64,000 nucleotides of DNA from Aquipuribacter hungaricus. Its GTDB lineage: Bacteria; Actinomycetota; Actinomycetes; Actinomycetales; JBBAYJ01. A model generated the notes under the pieces. That model saw only the letters and a list, made by a program, of their open reading frames with translations, made no database searches and was not told the origin of the DNA. How positions within the stretch are numbered: the first letter of the stretch is position 1; each line of letters starts with the position of its first letter. The stretch lies in the NCBI RefSeq assembly GCF_042663885.1, contig NZ_JBHSXV010000001.1. One strand, given 5' to 3'. A program made the position numbers and the translations under genes. Below, piece after piece: positions 53,254 through 62,825 of this stretch.

Positions 53254-54771
53254 TCAGCGGACGGTGTAGTTCGGGGCCTCGTTGGTCATCCGGATGTCGT
53301 GCGGGTGGGACTCCTTGAGCCCCGCGGACGTGATCCGGACGAACCGGCCGCGCGCCTTGAGCTGCCCGACGTCCTCGGCCCCGACGTAGAACATCGACTG
53401 GCGCAGGCCGCCGACGAGCTGGTGGGCGACGGCGCCGAGCGGGCCGCGGTAGGGCACCTGGCCCTCGACGCCCTCGGGCACGAAGTCGTCGTCGACGGCG
53501 ACGTCGTTCTGGAAGTAGCGGTCCTTGGAGAAGGACCGGGCGCCGGCGCGGGTCTGCTGGGCGCCGAGGCTGCCCATCCCGCGGTAGGACTTGTACTGCT
53601 TGCCGTTGACGAAGACGAGCTCGCCGGGGCTCTCCTCGCACCCGGCCAGCAGCGAGCCGAGCATGACGGTGTCCGCGCCCGCGACCAGCGCCTTGGCGAT
53701 GTCGCCGGAGTACTGCAGGCCGCCGTCGCCGATCACCGGCACGCCCGCCGGGGCGCACGCCTGCGCCGCCTCGTAGATCGCGGTGACCTGCGGGACGCCG
53801 ACGCCGGCGACCACGCGGGTGGTGCAGATCGAGCCCGGGCCGACCCCGACCTTGACCCCGTCGACGCCGGCCTCGACGAGAGCTTGGGCGGCCGCGCGGG
53901 TGGCGACGTTGCCGCCCACGACGTCGACGTGGGCGACCGACGGCTCGGCCTTGAGCCGGGCGATCATCTCCAGCACCGCGCGGCTGTGGCCGTGGGCCAT
54001 GTCGACGACGAGCAGGTCGACCCCGGCCTCGACGAGGAGCATCGCGCGCTTCCACGCGTCCTCGAAGATGCCGATCGCCGCGCCGACGCGCAGCCGGCCG
54101 ACCTCGTCCTTGGTGGCCAGCGGGTACTTGTCGGCCTTGGTGAAGTCCTTGACCGTGATGAGGCCGCGCAGGCGCCCGTCGGCGTCGACGAGCGGCAGCT
54201 TCTCGATCTTGTGCTGGGCGAGCAGGGCCATGGCCTGGTCGGGGTCGGTGCCGACCGGCGCGGTGACGAGCGGCATCCGCGTCATGACCTCGTCGACCCG
54301 ACGCGTGGGGTCGGTCTCGAAGCGCAGGTCGCGGTTGGTGACGATGCCGAGCAGGACGCCCGAGTCGTCGACCACGGGGAGCCCGCTCACGCGGTAGCGG
54401 CCGCACAGCTCGTCGACCTGCTGCAGGCTCGCCGACGGGCTCGTGGTCACCGGGTGGCTGACCATGCCGGCCTCGGAGCGCTTGACCAGGTCGACCTGCT
54501 GGGCCTGGTCCTCGGCGGACAGGTTGCGGTGCAGCACGCCGAGCCCGCCCTGGCGCGCCATGGCGATGGCCATCCGCGACTCGGTGACCGTGTCCATCGC
54601 GCTGGACAGCAGCGGCACCTCCACGGTGATCCGCTTGGACACCCGCGACCGGGTCATCGCGCCGCTGGGGACCACGTCGCTCTCCCCCGGCAGCAGGAGC
54701 ACGTCGTCGTAGGTCAGGCCGACGGTGGCGAACGGGTCGTGCGGGGCGGGCTGCGAGGGCTCGGTGACCAC
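53254..54771 (-). CDS. guaB: IMP dehydrogenase
   Basis: Oxidizes IMP to XMP, the rate-limiting step to GMP. The 505-residue product has DPFATVGLTYDDVLLLPGESDVVPS, two CBS domains (about residues 110-225), GIFEDAWKRAMLLVEAGVDLLVVDMAHGHS, the catalytic Cys in KVGVGPGSICTTRVVAG near residue 316, DGGLQYSGDIAKALVAGA, MLGSLLAGCEESPGE and YRGMGSLGAQ. Length is canonical. The GTG at 54771 follows TACCAT at six bases (leaderless). It is downstream of the repeat arrays and upstream of fdhA. Confidence 0.96.
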   Translation of the reverse strand: MVTEPSQPAPHDPFATVGLTYDDVLLLPGESDVVPSGAMTRSRVSKRITVEVPLLSSAMDTVTESRMAIAMARQGGLGVLHRNLSAEDQAQQVDLVKRSEAGMVSHPVTTSPSASLQQVDELCGRYRVSGLPVVDDSGVLLGIVTNRDLRFETDPTRRVDEVMTRMPLVTAPVGTDPDQAMALLAQHKIEKLPLVDADGRLRGLITVKDFTKADKYPLATKDEVGRLRVGAAIGIFEDAWKRAMLLVEAGVDLLVVDMAHGHSRAVLEMIARLKAEPSVAHVDVVGGNVATRAAAQALVEAGVDGVKVGVGPGSICTTRVVAGVGVPQVTAIYEAAQACAPAGVPVIGDGGLQYSGDIAKALVAGADTVMLGSLLAGCEESPGELVFVNGKQYKSYRGMGSLGAQQTRAGARSFSKDRYFQNDVAVDDDFVPEGVEGQVPYRGPLGAVAHQLVGGLRQSMFYVGAEDVGQLKARGRFVRITSAGLKESHPHDIRMTNEAPNYTVR

Positions 54772-54777
54772 CCCCCG

Positions 54778-54783
54778 ATGGTA
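54778..54783 (-). promoter_or_regulatory. Predicted -10 (TACCAT) for leaderless guaB
   Basis: TACCAT on the minus strand, six bases before the GTG at 54771, at the edge of the gene-free repeat region. Confidence 0.5.
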
Positions 54784-54880
54784 GGCGCTCCGGCGGTGGC
54801 GCCCGAGCCGCGGTGGCGGGGCGGGGCTCGGGTGGTGGCGACGCCGGCCGGCGCCGCCGGGGCGCTGTCGGGGGTGGGGC

Positions 54881-55190
54881 TGCGAGCGGGGCCGAGATCG
54901 TGGGCCTGTCTCGCACGGTCCGGGGTCCGGGGTGCGAGCGAGCCCGAGATCATCGGAGCCGCTCACGCTGTCTGGGGCTGGTCGTGCGAGCGGGCGCGAG
55001 ACCGTCGGCCGCCCTCACGCTGTCTGGCGCTGGTCGTGCGAACGAGCCCGGGATGGTCGGGCGCGCTCGCGCAGGCGGGGGTTCGCGGTGCGAGCGATGC
55101 CGAGACCGGCCGGCTCGCGCGGTCCGGGGCTCGAGGTGCGAGCGGGCCCGAGATCGTCGGCCACGCTCACGCTGTCCGGCGCACAACCAC
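54881..55190. repeat. Six degenerate 52-bp tandem units (family B) in a gene-free region
   Basis: Units begin with TGCGAGCGNGCCCGAGA-like text at 54881, 54933, 54985, 55037, 55089 and 55137 (spacings 52, 52, 52, 52, 48) and contain GCTCACGCTGTCTGG-like 3' parts. They are similar but not identical. No frame on either strand looks like a gene. Together with the array to the right they fill most of 54772-55481, the only gene-free stretch over 300 bp in the window; between 54784 and 54880, and from 55346 to 55481, I see nothing else. Confidence 0.85.
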
Positions 55191-55196
55191 CATCGG

Positions 55197-55345
55197 CAAC
55201 CACAACGGCTCTCCCCGAGCCGCCAGCACGCACGAACACCCCTATCAGCAGCCACAACGGCTCACTCTGAGCCAACAGCACGCACGGACAGCCGTATTAA
55301 CAGCCACATTGGCTCACTGCGAGCCGCCGTGCGCACCCGGCGCCC
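55197..55345. repeat. Three 52-bp units with hairpins (family C)
   Basis: Units begin CACAACGGCTC or CACATTGGCTC at 55201, 55253 and 55305, exactly 52 bp apart. Each contains a small hairpin: CGGCTC-tcccc-GAGCCG, GGCTCA-ctc-TGAGCC and GGCTC-actgc-GAGCC. This part is AT-richer than the surroundings (CCTATCAG, GTATTAA). Confidence 0.85.
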
Positions 55346-55481
55346 CGCGACAGTCCCGACCGCTGCGCGGCACCCACGCCCTCAGATCTCGCCGCCAAGA
55401 TCCGGCTCGGCCGGTGGGAACGCAGCCCGCACGGGGTGAGACCGGGTGGGGCGAACCGTCGGCCGAGGACTGGTGGGGCAG

Positions 55482-56888
55482 CTACGGCTTGGCGGGCTGG
55501 CCGTTGCCGCCGCCGTTACCCCCGCCGTTGCCCCCTGCGTTCCCGCCGCCAGGGTTCGCGGCGCCGCCGGTGCCCCCCACGCCGTTGCCGCCACCGGGGT
55601 TCGAGCCGCCCCCGTTCCCGCCACCCAGGTTCGAGCCACCGCCGGTGCCGCCACCGGGGTTCGAGCCACCACCGTTCCCGCCACCGGGGTTCGAGCCACC
55701 ACCGTTCCCGCCACCGGGGTTCGAGCCACCACCGTTGCCGCCACCAGGGTTCGACCCGCCACCGTTGCCGCCACCAGGGTTCGACCCGCCGCCACCGGCG
55801 TCGCCCCCACCGGGGTTCCCGCCCCCGCCGGGGTTGCCCCCACCGCCCGGGGCACCCCCGCCGCCCGGGTTCGCGCCGCCGCCGGGGTTGCCGCCGCCCT
55901 GGCCGGGGGGCGTGCGGGTGGGGTCGCTGCCGCCGCCCGGGGGGCGGGTCGGTGCGGCCGTCGGGCGGGGCGCGGGGGCGGTCGTCGTGGGGCGGGGCTC
56001 CGGCCCGGGCTGCTGCGCCGTCGGGCGCGGGGCCGGCTGCCCGGCACCGGGGACCGGCGTCGGGGTGGTGGTCGGGCCCTCGCCCGGGACGGCGGGTGCG
56101 CCGGGGGTGGCTCGGGGGTCAGGGGTCGTCGTCGTGGTCGGCCGTCCGTCGGGCCCCGTGGCGGTAGCGGTCGCGGTCGCGGTCACCGTGGCGGTCGCGG
56201 TCGCACCGGGGACAGGCGCCGAGCCCGGCCACGGGGGCACGGGGAGGCCCTGGCGGACCGCCTCCTCCGCGGAGTGCACGCCCTGCTCGGCCGTGCCCAG
56301 AGCCTCGGCGAAGCGCTCCTGCTCCTCCGCGGGCAGCCCGGCGACCAGCTCCCGGGCGTGCTCGAGCAGCAGCCGCGCCCCGACGACGTCCCCTGCCTCG
56401 GCGGCCCGCTGGGCCGCCACGAGCGTCGCCTCGATGGACTGCACCGACTCCGCCACGGTGCCCCCGCCCGGGACGCGCGGCGTGACGTCCTGGGCCCCCA
56501 GCCCGACGGCGAGCACGGCGATGACCGCGGCCGCCGCGGACGACAGCGCCCACCACGGTGTGCGGCGCCGCGTCTCCGGCTGCACCGGCCGCGGCCGTCG
56601 GACCGGCCGGACGTCGGAGCCGACGAGCGCGTCCGACAGGTCCGCCCCCAGCCCGGCACCCACGGCGTCGGCACCGGACAGCGTGGCGGTCGCGGCGGCG
56701 GCCTCGGCGTCCACGACGCGGGCCCAGTCCTCGAGCATCCCGAGGAGCTCGTCGGCACCCTCGGGCAGCGGTTCGCGGGCGGCGAGCAGGTCGAGCAGGT
56801 CGTCCGTCGCGCGCACGGCGTCGAGCGAGCCGTCGTCGGAGGGCAGGCCGCCGCCCGGGACGCCGTCACCGGGCAGGCCGGCGCTCAC
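55482..56888 (-). CDS. rsdA: Anti-sigma-D factor (RsdA-like) with Gly-rich exported tail
   Basis: A 468-residue single-pass membrane protein that should hold sigma-D inactive at the membrane. The N-terminal 110 residues contain the sigma-binding segment (VRATDDLLDLLAAREPLPE, with acidic and leucine residues as in RsdA) and EDWARVVDAEAAA. The membrane helix is WWALSSAAAAVIAVLAVGLGA near residues 113-133. Outside, a helical segment (EERFAEALGTAEQGVHSAEE) is followed by a Thr/Ala/Pro linker and a Gly/Asn/Ser tail made of 10-residue repeats. GTG at 56888 overlaps the sigma-factor stop by four bases, the typical sigma/anti-sigma pairing; Mycobacterium has the same order sigD-rsdA-guaB2. TAG stop. 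Confidence 0.82.
   Translation of the reverse strand: MSAGLPGDGVPGGGLPSDDGSLDAVRATDDLLDLLAAREPLPEGADELLGMLEDWARVVDAEAAAATATLSGADAVGAGLGADLSDALVGSDVRPVRRPRPVQPETRRRTPWWALSSAAAAVIAVLAVGLGAQDVTPRVPGGGTVAESVQSIEATLVAAQRAAEAGDVVGARLLLEHARELVAGLPAEEQERFAEALGTAEQGVHSAEEAVRQGLPVPPWPGSAPVPGATATATVTATATATATGPDGRPTTTTTPDPRATPGAPAVPGEGPTTTPTPVPGAGQPAPRPTAQQPGPEPRPTTTAPAPRPTAAPTRPPGGGSDPTRTPPGQGGGNPGGGANPGGGGAPGGGGNPGGGGNPGGGDAGGGGSNPGGGNGGGSNPGGGNGGGSNPGGGNGGGSNPGGGNGGGSNPGGGTGGGSNLGGGNGGGSNPGGGNGVGGTGGAANPGGGNAGGNGGGNGGGNGQPAKP
55575..55784 (-). repeat. Seven 30-bp repeats encoding SNPGGGNGGG units in rsdA
   Basis: The C-terminal part of RsdA has seven decapeptides, four SNPGGGNGGG, then SNPGGGTGGG, SNLGGGNGGG and SNPGGGNGVG. 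The DNA repeats GTTCGAGCCACCACCGTTCCC-like text every 30 bp. Confidence 0.85.
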
Positions 56889-57499
56889 GCGTCACCGTCC
56901 AGGCTCGTGCCGACCAGCGCCCGCAGGCGGGCGAGTGCCCGGTGCTGCGTGACGCGGACCGCCCCGGTCGTCATCCCCAGGGCCGTGGCGGTCTCCTCGG
57001 TGCTCATGCCCACCGCGACCCGCATGACGAGCACCTCGCGCTGGGCACCGGGCAGGCGCTCCATGAGCCGGGTGACGTGGTCGGCCTGCGACCGCACCAC
57101 CGCGCTGTCCTCGGGGCTGTCGGCCAGCGTCGTGCTCGGGGCGTCGGGGACGTCGTCGACGGCCTGCTCGCGGCCCAGGGCGTGCCGCTGCGCGTCCGCG
57201 ACCTTGAAGCCGGCCACCCGGAAGACGAACGCCTCGAACGGCCGCCCCGTGTCCTGGTAGGTGGGCAGCGCGGTGAGCACGGCGACACACACCTCCTGAG
57301 CGACGTCGTCCGCGACCGTCTCGGCCCCGGGGTAGCCACGCAAGCGCGCCCTGCAGTACCGGTGCACGCGCTCGCGCACGCCGGCGATGAGGGTCTCGAT
57401 CGCGTCGGGCTCCCCCGCCACCGCACGGATGACGAGCTGCGACCACAGCCCTCGCCCGTCGACCACGTCCGGCCGGTCGTGGGAGTCCGAGTCAGACAT
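56885..57499 (-). CDS. sigD: Sigma factor of the SigD/ShbA type
   Basis: A 204-residue ECF-like sigma-70 factor. Region 2: VIRAVAGEPDAIETLIAGVRERVHRYCRARL, GAETVADDVAQEVCVAVLTALPTYQ and FEAFVFRVAGFKVADAQRH. Region 4: ERLPGAQREVLVMRVAVGMSTEETATALGMTTGAVRVTQHRALARLRALV (helix-turn-helix). This is close to Mycobacterium SigD and Streptomyces ShbA. Its stop overlaps the rsdA start. ATG at 57499; a TGTAACGG box about 20 bp upstream may be a promoter part. The 275 bp between sigD and bldM hold no obvious gene; a few G/C hairpins are possible but none is firm. Confidence 0.9.
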   Translation of the reverse strand: MSDSDSHDRPDVVDGRGLWSQLVIRAVAGEPDAIETLIAGVRERVHRYCRARLRGYPGAETVADDVAQEVCVAVLTALPTYQDTGRPFEAFVFRVAGFKVADAQRHALGREQAVDDVPDAPSTTLADSPEDSAVVRSQADHVTRLMERLPGAQREVLVMRVAVGMSTEETATALGMTTGAVRVTQHRALARLRALVGTSLDGDA

Positions 57500-57774
57500 C
57501 GGCCGACCCAGCGGTTCCGTTACAGCGCGTGGCGCGGGACGACGGAGCGCACAGCCGGACGGCGGGCCGGGGCAGGAGGGTGCCCCGGACGGCGCAGCGG
57601 CGGCGGGGCATGCCGGCTCCGTTCCCCGAAGGTGCGCCCCCCACGCAGGGGCGGGGGGAGACTACCTCCGCCGGGGCGCGGGACCCGCGCGCCCGCAGAC
57701 CGCCCCGGGACGGGGGACAGGGGGCAGGCGCAGCCGTCAGGCGGTCCTCCAGGTGCAGGGCCGCGCGGACGGCC

Positions 57775-58383
57775 TCAGCGCACCAGGCCGAGCCGGAAGC
57801 CGGTCGCGACGGCCTGCGCGCGGTCCGCGGCCTCGAGCTTGCGGAACAGGCGGCGGGCGTGGGTCTTGATCGTGTCCTCGGACAGGAACAGCTCGCGGCC
57901 GATGGCGGCGTTGCTGCAGCCGCGGGACATGCCGTCCAGGACCTGCACCTCCCGCTCGGTGAGCGCCACCGCGGCACCCTTGGGACCTCGGGACTGGGCG
58001 GGGACCTGACGGCGGGCGGCCTCGCTGAGGGCCGCGGCCAGGGCGATGGACAGCTCCTCGGGGCTGGCGTCCTTGACCACGTAGCCACGGGCCCCGGCGG
58101 CGATGGCGCGCGCCAGCCCGTCGGCGTCCTCGGCCATGGTCGTCATGAGGACGTTGGCCTCGGGGTGGCGGGTGAGCAGGCGCTTGGCCGTCTCCACCCC
58201 GCCGATGCCGGGCATGCGCACGTCGAGCAGGACGACCGACGGGCGCTCGACGGGCCAGCGCGACAGCGCCTCCTCGCCGGACGCGGCACCGACGACGCGG
58301 GTGATGCCGGGCAGGCCGGCCACCGCACGACGCAGCTGCTCGCGGACGATCGGCGTGTCGTCGACGACCAGGACTGTTGCCAC
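57775..58383 (-). CDS. bldM: BldM-like NarL/FixJ response regulator
   Basis: A 202-residue orphan response regulator. Receiver: VATVLVVDDTPIVREQLRRA, acidic D8/D9, phospho-acceptor D54 in VVLLDVRMPG and Lys in GYVVKDAS. C-terminal LuxR-type helix-turn-helix: LTEREVQVLDGMSRGCSNAAIG, RELFLSEDTIKTHARRLFRKL and DRAQAVATGFRLGLVR. The tail and size match Streptomyces BldM, which controls aerial hyphae and sporulation genes, sometimes with WhiI. There is no sensor kinase in the window. The GTG at 58383 fits the N terminus VATVLVVDD; another GTG 9 bp upstream is in frame. Confidence 0.92.
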   Translation of the reverse strand: MATVLVVDDTPIVREQLRRAVAGLPGITRVVGAASGEEALSRWPVERPSVVLLDVRMPGIGGVETAKRLLTRHPEANVLMTTMAEDADGLARAIAAGARGYVVKDASPEELSIALAAALSEAARRQVPAQSRGPKGAAVALTEREVQVLDGMSRGCSNAAIGRELFLSEDTIKTHARRLFRKLEAADRAQAVATGFRLGLVR

Positions 58384-58528
58384 GGGGCGCACCTCTTCTT
58401 CCGGCACCCGGCGGGTGCTCCGGTCCGAGGTATCGGCAGGACCCGGCGGGAGTTGAGGCCCTGGCGGTCCTCCGTCTGCCGGGAGCCGCAGGTCAGGGCC
58501 CTGCGGCCCGGTGCCCAGGTGCCGGTGC

Positions 58529-59743
58529 TCAGGCGCCGACGGCCGCGACGATGCGCTCGACGGCCTGCGTGAGGTCGTCGACCCGCTCGACCCCCGGCGG
58601 GGTCGCCGCCCCGGCCCACCCGGGACCGCCCAGGAGCAGCAGCGGGCTGGGCCGCAGCCGGGGCAGCTCGTCCAGCTGCTCCGGGTCGTCGACGCGCAGG
58701 TGGGCGTAGACGAACACGACAGCCGGCCCGCTGCGCCGCACGGCGGCGGCCAGGGCGGTGCGCGGCACCCGGACCCCGAGCAGGCGCGAGGCGACCCCCT
58801 GCTCGGCCAGGGCGGCCGTGAGGACGTGCAGCGGGAGCCCGTGCTGCTCCTGCTCCGCCGCCGCCAGCAGGACGGGACGGCTGTTGCGCGGGTGCCGGAG
58901 CCCGGCCGCCACGGTGCGCAGGCCGGACAGCACGGCCTCGGACAGCACGTGCTCGACCTCGATGCCGGTGCCCGTGGTGCGCCACCGCTCCCCCACCGCG
59001 ACCAGGACCGGCGCCACCAGGTGCTCCCAGGTGGAGATGGTGCCGTGGCGGTCGGTGTGCTGGCGGATGAGCCGGGTGCACTCGTAGGAGTCCAGCGCCA
59101 TCGCCGCCCGGGCCAGGCCGCGGGCGGCAGGGGTGCCGTCGGGCAGCGAGACGACGCGTCCGCCGCCGGTGCGGGAGGCGGGGCGCTCGGGCGTCTCGTC
59201 GTCGAACCAGCCGCCGGGCACGAGCAGCTCGGACACGTCGTCCGGGTCGTCGGCGCCGTCGACCGGCCCGGGCACGGTCTGCCGCCCGGGCAGGACCGGG
59301 GCGGGCGCCGCGCGCCTCGGGGCGGGCGGGGGCCCGAGGTCGTCCGGTCCACCGGGCAGCCAGCCCGGCGAAGGACGGGCGGAGACCGGGGCGGGCGGCA
59401 GGCCGGAGGGGCCCCCGACCGGCACGGGACGGACGGTCAGGGCGGTGACGCTCGCCAGGCCGGCGTCCTCCTGCACGTCGCTCGCGCGGGCGATGGAGGC
59501 CGCCTCCGACGGCGGCACCCCCTCCAGCGTGAGGCGGCGCATGACCATGAGGCGGGCGACGTCGATGCCGGAGTAGCGGCGGTGCGAGCCCGCGGTGTGC
59601 TCGGACGGGCCCAGGCCGTAGCGCCTGTCCCAGGTCCGCAGCGTGGCCGGGGCGACGCCCAGGCGCCGGGCGACGGCGGCCACCGTCAGCATCGGACGGG
59701 GCACCTGGTCGCCTCCACGACGACCCGTCGGTGCCTCTGCCAT
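58529..59743 (-). CDS. MerR family regulator with CarH-like cobalamin-binding C-terminal region
   Basis: A 404-residue regulator. The MerR winged helix is MLTVAAVARRLGVAPATLRTWDRRYGLGPSEHTAGSHRRYS (residues about 18-58). A long Pro/Ala-rich linker follows. The C-terminal half resembles B12-dependent photoreceptors: a helical cap with WRTTGTGIEVEH (W-x9-EH, near residues 253-264) and a Rossmann-like domain with AEQEQHGLPLHVL (E-x-H near 300, the place of the cobalt ligand), LLGVRVPRTALAAAV and LLLLGGPGWAG. A light, oxygen or redox response through adenosylcobalamin is possible, unproven. ATG at 59743 is preferred, though two earlier in-frame starts exist. It is located between bldM and divergent whiB3. 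Confidence 0.8.
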   Translation of the reverse strand: MAEAPTGRRGGDQVPRPMLTVAAVARRLGVAPATLRTWDRRYGLGPSEHTAGSHRRYSGIDVARLMVMRRLTLEGVPPSEAASIARASDVQEDAGLASVTALTVRPVPVGGPSGLPPAPVSARPSPGWLPGGPDDLGPPPAPRRAAPAPVLPGRQTVPGPVDGADDPDDVSELLVPGGWFDDETPERPASRTGGGRVVSLPDGTPAARGLARAAMALDSYECTRLIRQHTDRHGTISTWEHLVAPVLVAVGERWRTTGTGIEVEHVLSEAVLSGLRTVAAGLRHPRNSRPVLLAAAEQEQHGLPLHVLTAALAEQGVASRLLGVRVPRTALAAAVRRSGPAVVFVYAHLRVDDPEQLDELPRLRPSPLLLLGGPGWAGAATPPGVERVDDLTQAVERIVAAVGA

Positions 59744-59864
59744 GAGGGCGAGTGTGGCGACACGCGGACGTGATCGCATGTTCAGCGCCGTTCTGGGGAA
59801 GAGCACTGCCGTACGCCTGGTCAATCGCGCCGGACAACGCTCCTGAACTGGTTCTGCACAGGGC

Positions 59865-59911
59865 TTGAACAACGTCTGGCGCGGTTGCTAGGTTGTCCAG
59901 ACCAGGACAAC
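59865..59911 (+). promoter_or_regulatory. whiB3 promoter with palindrome at the start site
   Basis: TTGAAC (59865-59870) and TAGGTT (59889-59894) are 18 bp apart. GTTGTCC-N6-GGACAAC (59892-59911) is a perfect palindrome covering the predicted transcription start, a likely operator. Confidence 0.65.
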
Positions 59912-59992
59912 GGTGCCGGATCGAGCCAGATCGGGTCCCGCACGACCGTCAGCGGCCACCCGACCGCCGGCACCGCACTGCAGGAGGAACTC

Positions 59993-60289
59993 ATGGCCGA
60001 GATCTCGAGGTTGCCCGGACCCGTCGCCGAGAAGTGGGAGTGGCAGATGGACGGTGCCTGCCGCGGTGCCGAGACCACGCTGTTCTTCCACCCCGAAGGC
60101 GAGCGCGGCCCCGCCCGACGCGACCGGGACGCCGCCGCCGTCGCCATCTGCCAGGCCTGCCCCGTGATGGTGCAGTGCCGGGCCCACGCCCTCGCCGTCC
60201 GCGAGCCCTACGGCGTGTGGGGCGGCATGACCGAGGACGAGCGCGAGGCCGCCTACACCCGCGGCCGCCGGCTGGCTGCCGCCAGCTGA
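59993..60289 (+). CDS. whiB3: WhiB family iron-sulfur regulator, WhiB3-like
   Basis: A 98-residue Wbl protein. Cys 23, 53, 56 and 62 bind a [4Fe-4S] cluster; the same four positions are found in Mycobacterium WhiB3. The PYGVWGGMTEDERE turn and basic TRGRR end that contact sigma and DNA are present, as is LPGPVAEKWEWQMDGACRG at the N terminus, close to WhiB3. The ATG at 59993 has AGGAGGAA four to five bases upstream; a longer frame starts at 59885 but lies within the promoter. It likely senses redox or nitric oxide and partners with the principal sigma factor. A hairpin follows. Confidence 0.92.
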   Translation: MAEISRLPGPVAEKWEWQMDGACRGAETTLFFHPEGERGPARRDRDAAAVAICQACPVMVQCRAHALAVREPYGVWGGMTEDEREAAYTRGRRLAAAS

Positions 60290-60418
60290 CCCCCGTACGG
60301 CGCCCCGGCGCCGTGGTGCTCCACCTACCAGGCGGCGCCGCAACGCGGCGTGGCTGGCACGGATCCCGATCGCACCACCTGCCCGTGACGACGGGATCCT
60401 GCACCTGACGTCACGGCT

Positions 60419-60460
60419 GACGAAGGCCCCCACCGACACACGTCAGAGGGGGCCTTCGTC
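60419..60460. terminator. Terminator downstream of whiB3
   Basis: GACGAAGGCCCCC (60419-60431) pairs with GGGGGCCTTCGTC (60448-60460), a 13-bp stem and 16-nt loop. A weaker stem GGATCCCG/CGGGATCC lies at 60361-60399. Confidence 0.65.
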
Positions 60461-60517
60461 GTGCGTGCCCACCCTGGCGGCGACGGCGGGGCGGCCGGGA
60501 CTCCCCCGGGGACGACG

Positions 60518-60548
60518 GAGGCCCCCGCCGAGGTGCGGCGGGGGCCTC
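60518..60548. terminator. Terminator downstream of groEL
   Basis: GAGGCCCCCGCCG (60518-60530) pairs with CGGCGGGGGCCTC (60536-60548) around AGGTG, 30 bp after the groEL stop; together with the one to its left it insulates the convergent whiB3 and groEL transcripts. Confidence 0.75.
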
Positions 60549-60577
60549 GTCGCCCGGGCCTCCGCCCGGGGGGTGCG

Positions 60578-62191
<1,614 letters not shown>

Positions 62192-62316
62192 GTCACTCCT
62201 GTGGTGGCGCGGGGGTGGCCGGGGGGCCACGGGTGGGCGGGACCGTGCTGGTCCCGTGCGGAGCACGTGCTGCGCGCGACGGACGACGCCGCCCGCGGCC
62301 GGTGGCCGGGGCGGCG

Positions 62317-62655
62317 TCAGCCTCGCTGCGTCACGACCTGTGGGGTCGTGTCAGCCCACTTCTCGATGACGGCGAGGACGTCGCGGGCGGAGAGGATCAG
62401 GTACTCCTCGCCGCCGTACTTGACCTCGGTGCCGCCGTACTTGCTGTAGAGCACCGTGTCGCCGACCTTGACGTCGAGCGGGATGCGCTTCTCGCCGTCG
62501 TCGTCGAAACGACCCGGGCCCACCGCAAGGACGGTGCCCTCCTGGGGCTTCTCCTTGGCGGTGTCGGGGATGACGAGGCCGGAGGCCGTCGTCTGCTCGG
62601 CCTCGAGCGTCTGGACGACGATCCGGTCCTCGAGCGGCTTGATGGAGACAGCCAC
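62317..62655 (-). CDS. groES: Co-chaperonin GroES
   Basis: A 112-residue GroES that caps GroEL. SIKPLEDRIVVQTLEAEQTTASGLVIPDTAKEKPQEGTVLAVGPGR (mobile loop and barrel) and YSKYGGTEVKYGGEEYLILSARDVLAVIEK are canonical. Beyond the usual end it has 13 extra residues, WADTTPQVVTQRG. The GTG at 62655 has AGAGGT upstream. The promoter has two CIRCE operators, so it is probably repressed by HrcA (not in the window). Confidence 0.95.
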   Translation of the reverse strand: MAVSIKPLEDRIVVQTLEAEQTTASGLVIPDTAKEKPQEGTVLAVGPGRFDDDGEKRIPLDVKVGDTVLYSKYGGTEVKYGGEEYLILSARDVLAVIEKWADTTPQVVTQRG

Positions 62656-62764
62656 GTGTGCACCTCTTTCGCGACAGGCTGCAGGTCCGACCGATCGGTC
62701 GACCTCATGGTCTGGTCCGCCGTGGACGGGACGTCGTCGCGGGTGCCGACCCGTCGTCAGGCGA

Positions 62765-62791
62765 TTGGCACCCGATGCCGTCGAGTGCCAG
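62765..62791 (-). promoter_or_regulatory. CIRCE operator 2 (imperfect)
   Basis: TTGGCACCC-N9-GAGTGCCAG, seven of nine matched pairs, covering the predicted transcription start of groES. Confidence 0.75.
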
Positions 62792-62796
62792 AAAGG

Positions 62797-62825
62797 ACAC
62801 TACTGAGACGCTGGCACTCGGTCAA
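62797..62825 (-). promoter_or_regulatory. groES-groEL promoter
   Basis: On the minus strand TTGACC (62825-62820) and TAGTGT (62802-62797) are 17 bp apart, close to the vegetative sigma consensus. Confidence 0.75.

Noticed and set aside
54881..55345. CRISPR array
   Set aside because: Units are degenerate over their whole length with no alternation of constant repeats and unique spacers of similar size, and no cas genes are near.
54813..55439. Open frames over the 52-bp arrays on both strands
   Set aside because: They only translate repeats into Arg/Ala/Pro-rich text, have no ribosome-binding site and no conserved look.
53065..56952. Plus-strand open frame of 1295 codons across guaB, the repeat region and rsdA
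   Set aside because: It is a shadow of GC-rich genes on the minus strand; its product is dominated by Arg, Gly, Asp and Pro and has no family motif.
62192..62266. Longer GroEL starting at 62266
   Set aside because: The Arg/Pro-rich extension is not found in GroEL; ATG at 62191 fits MSKSLSYDETARKAL.
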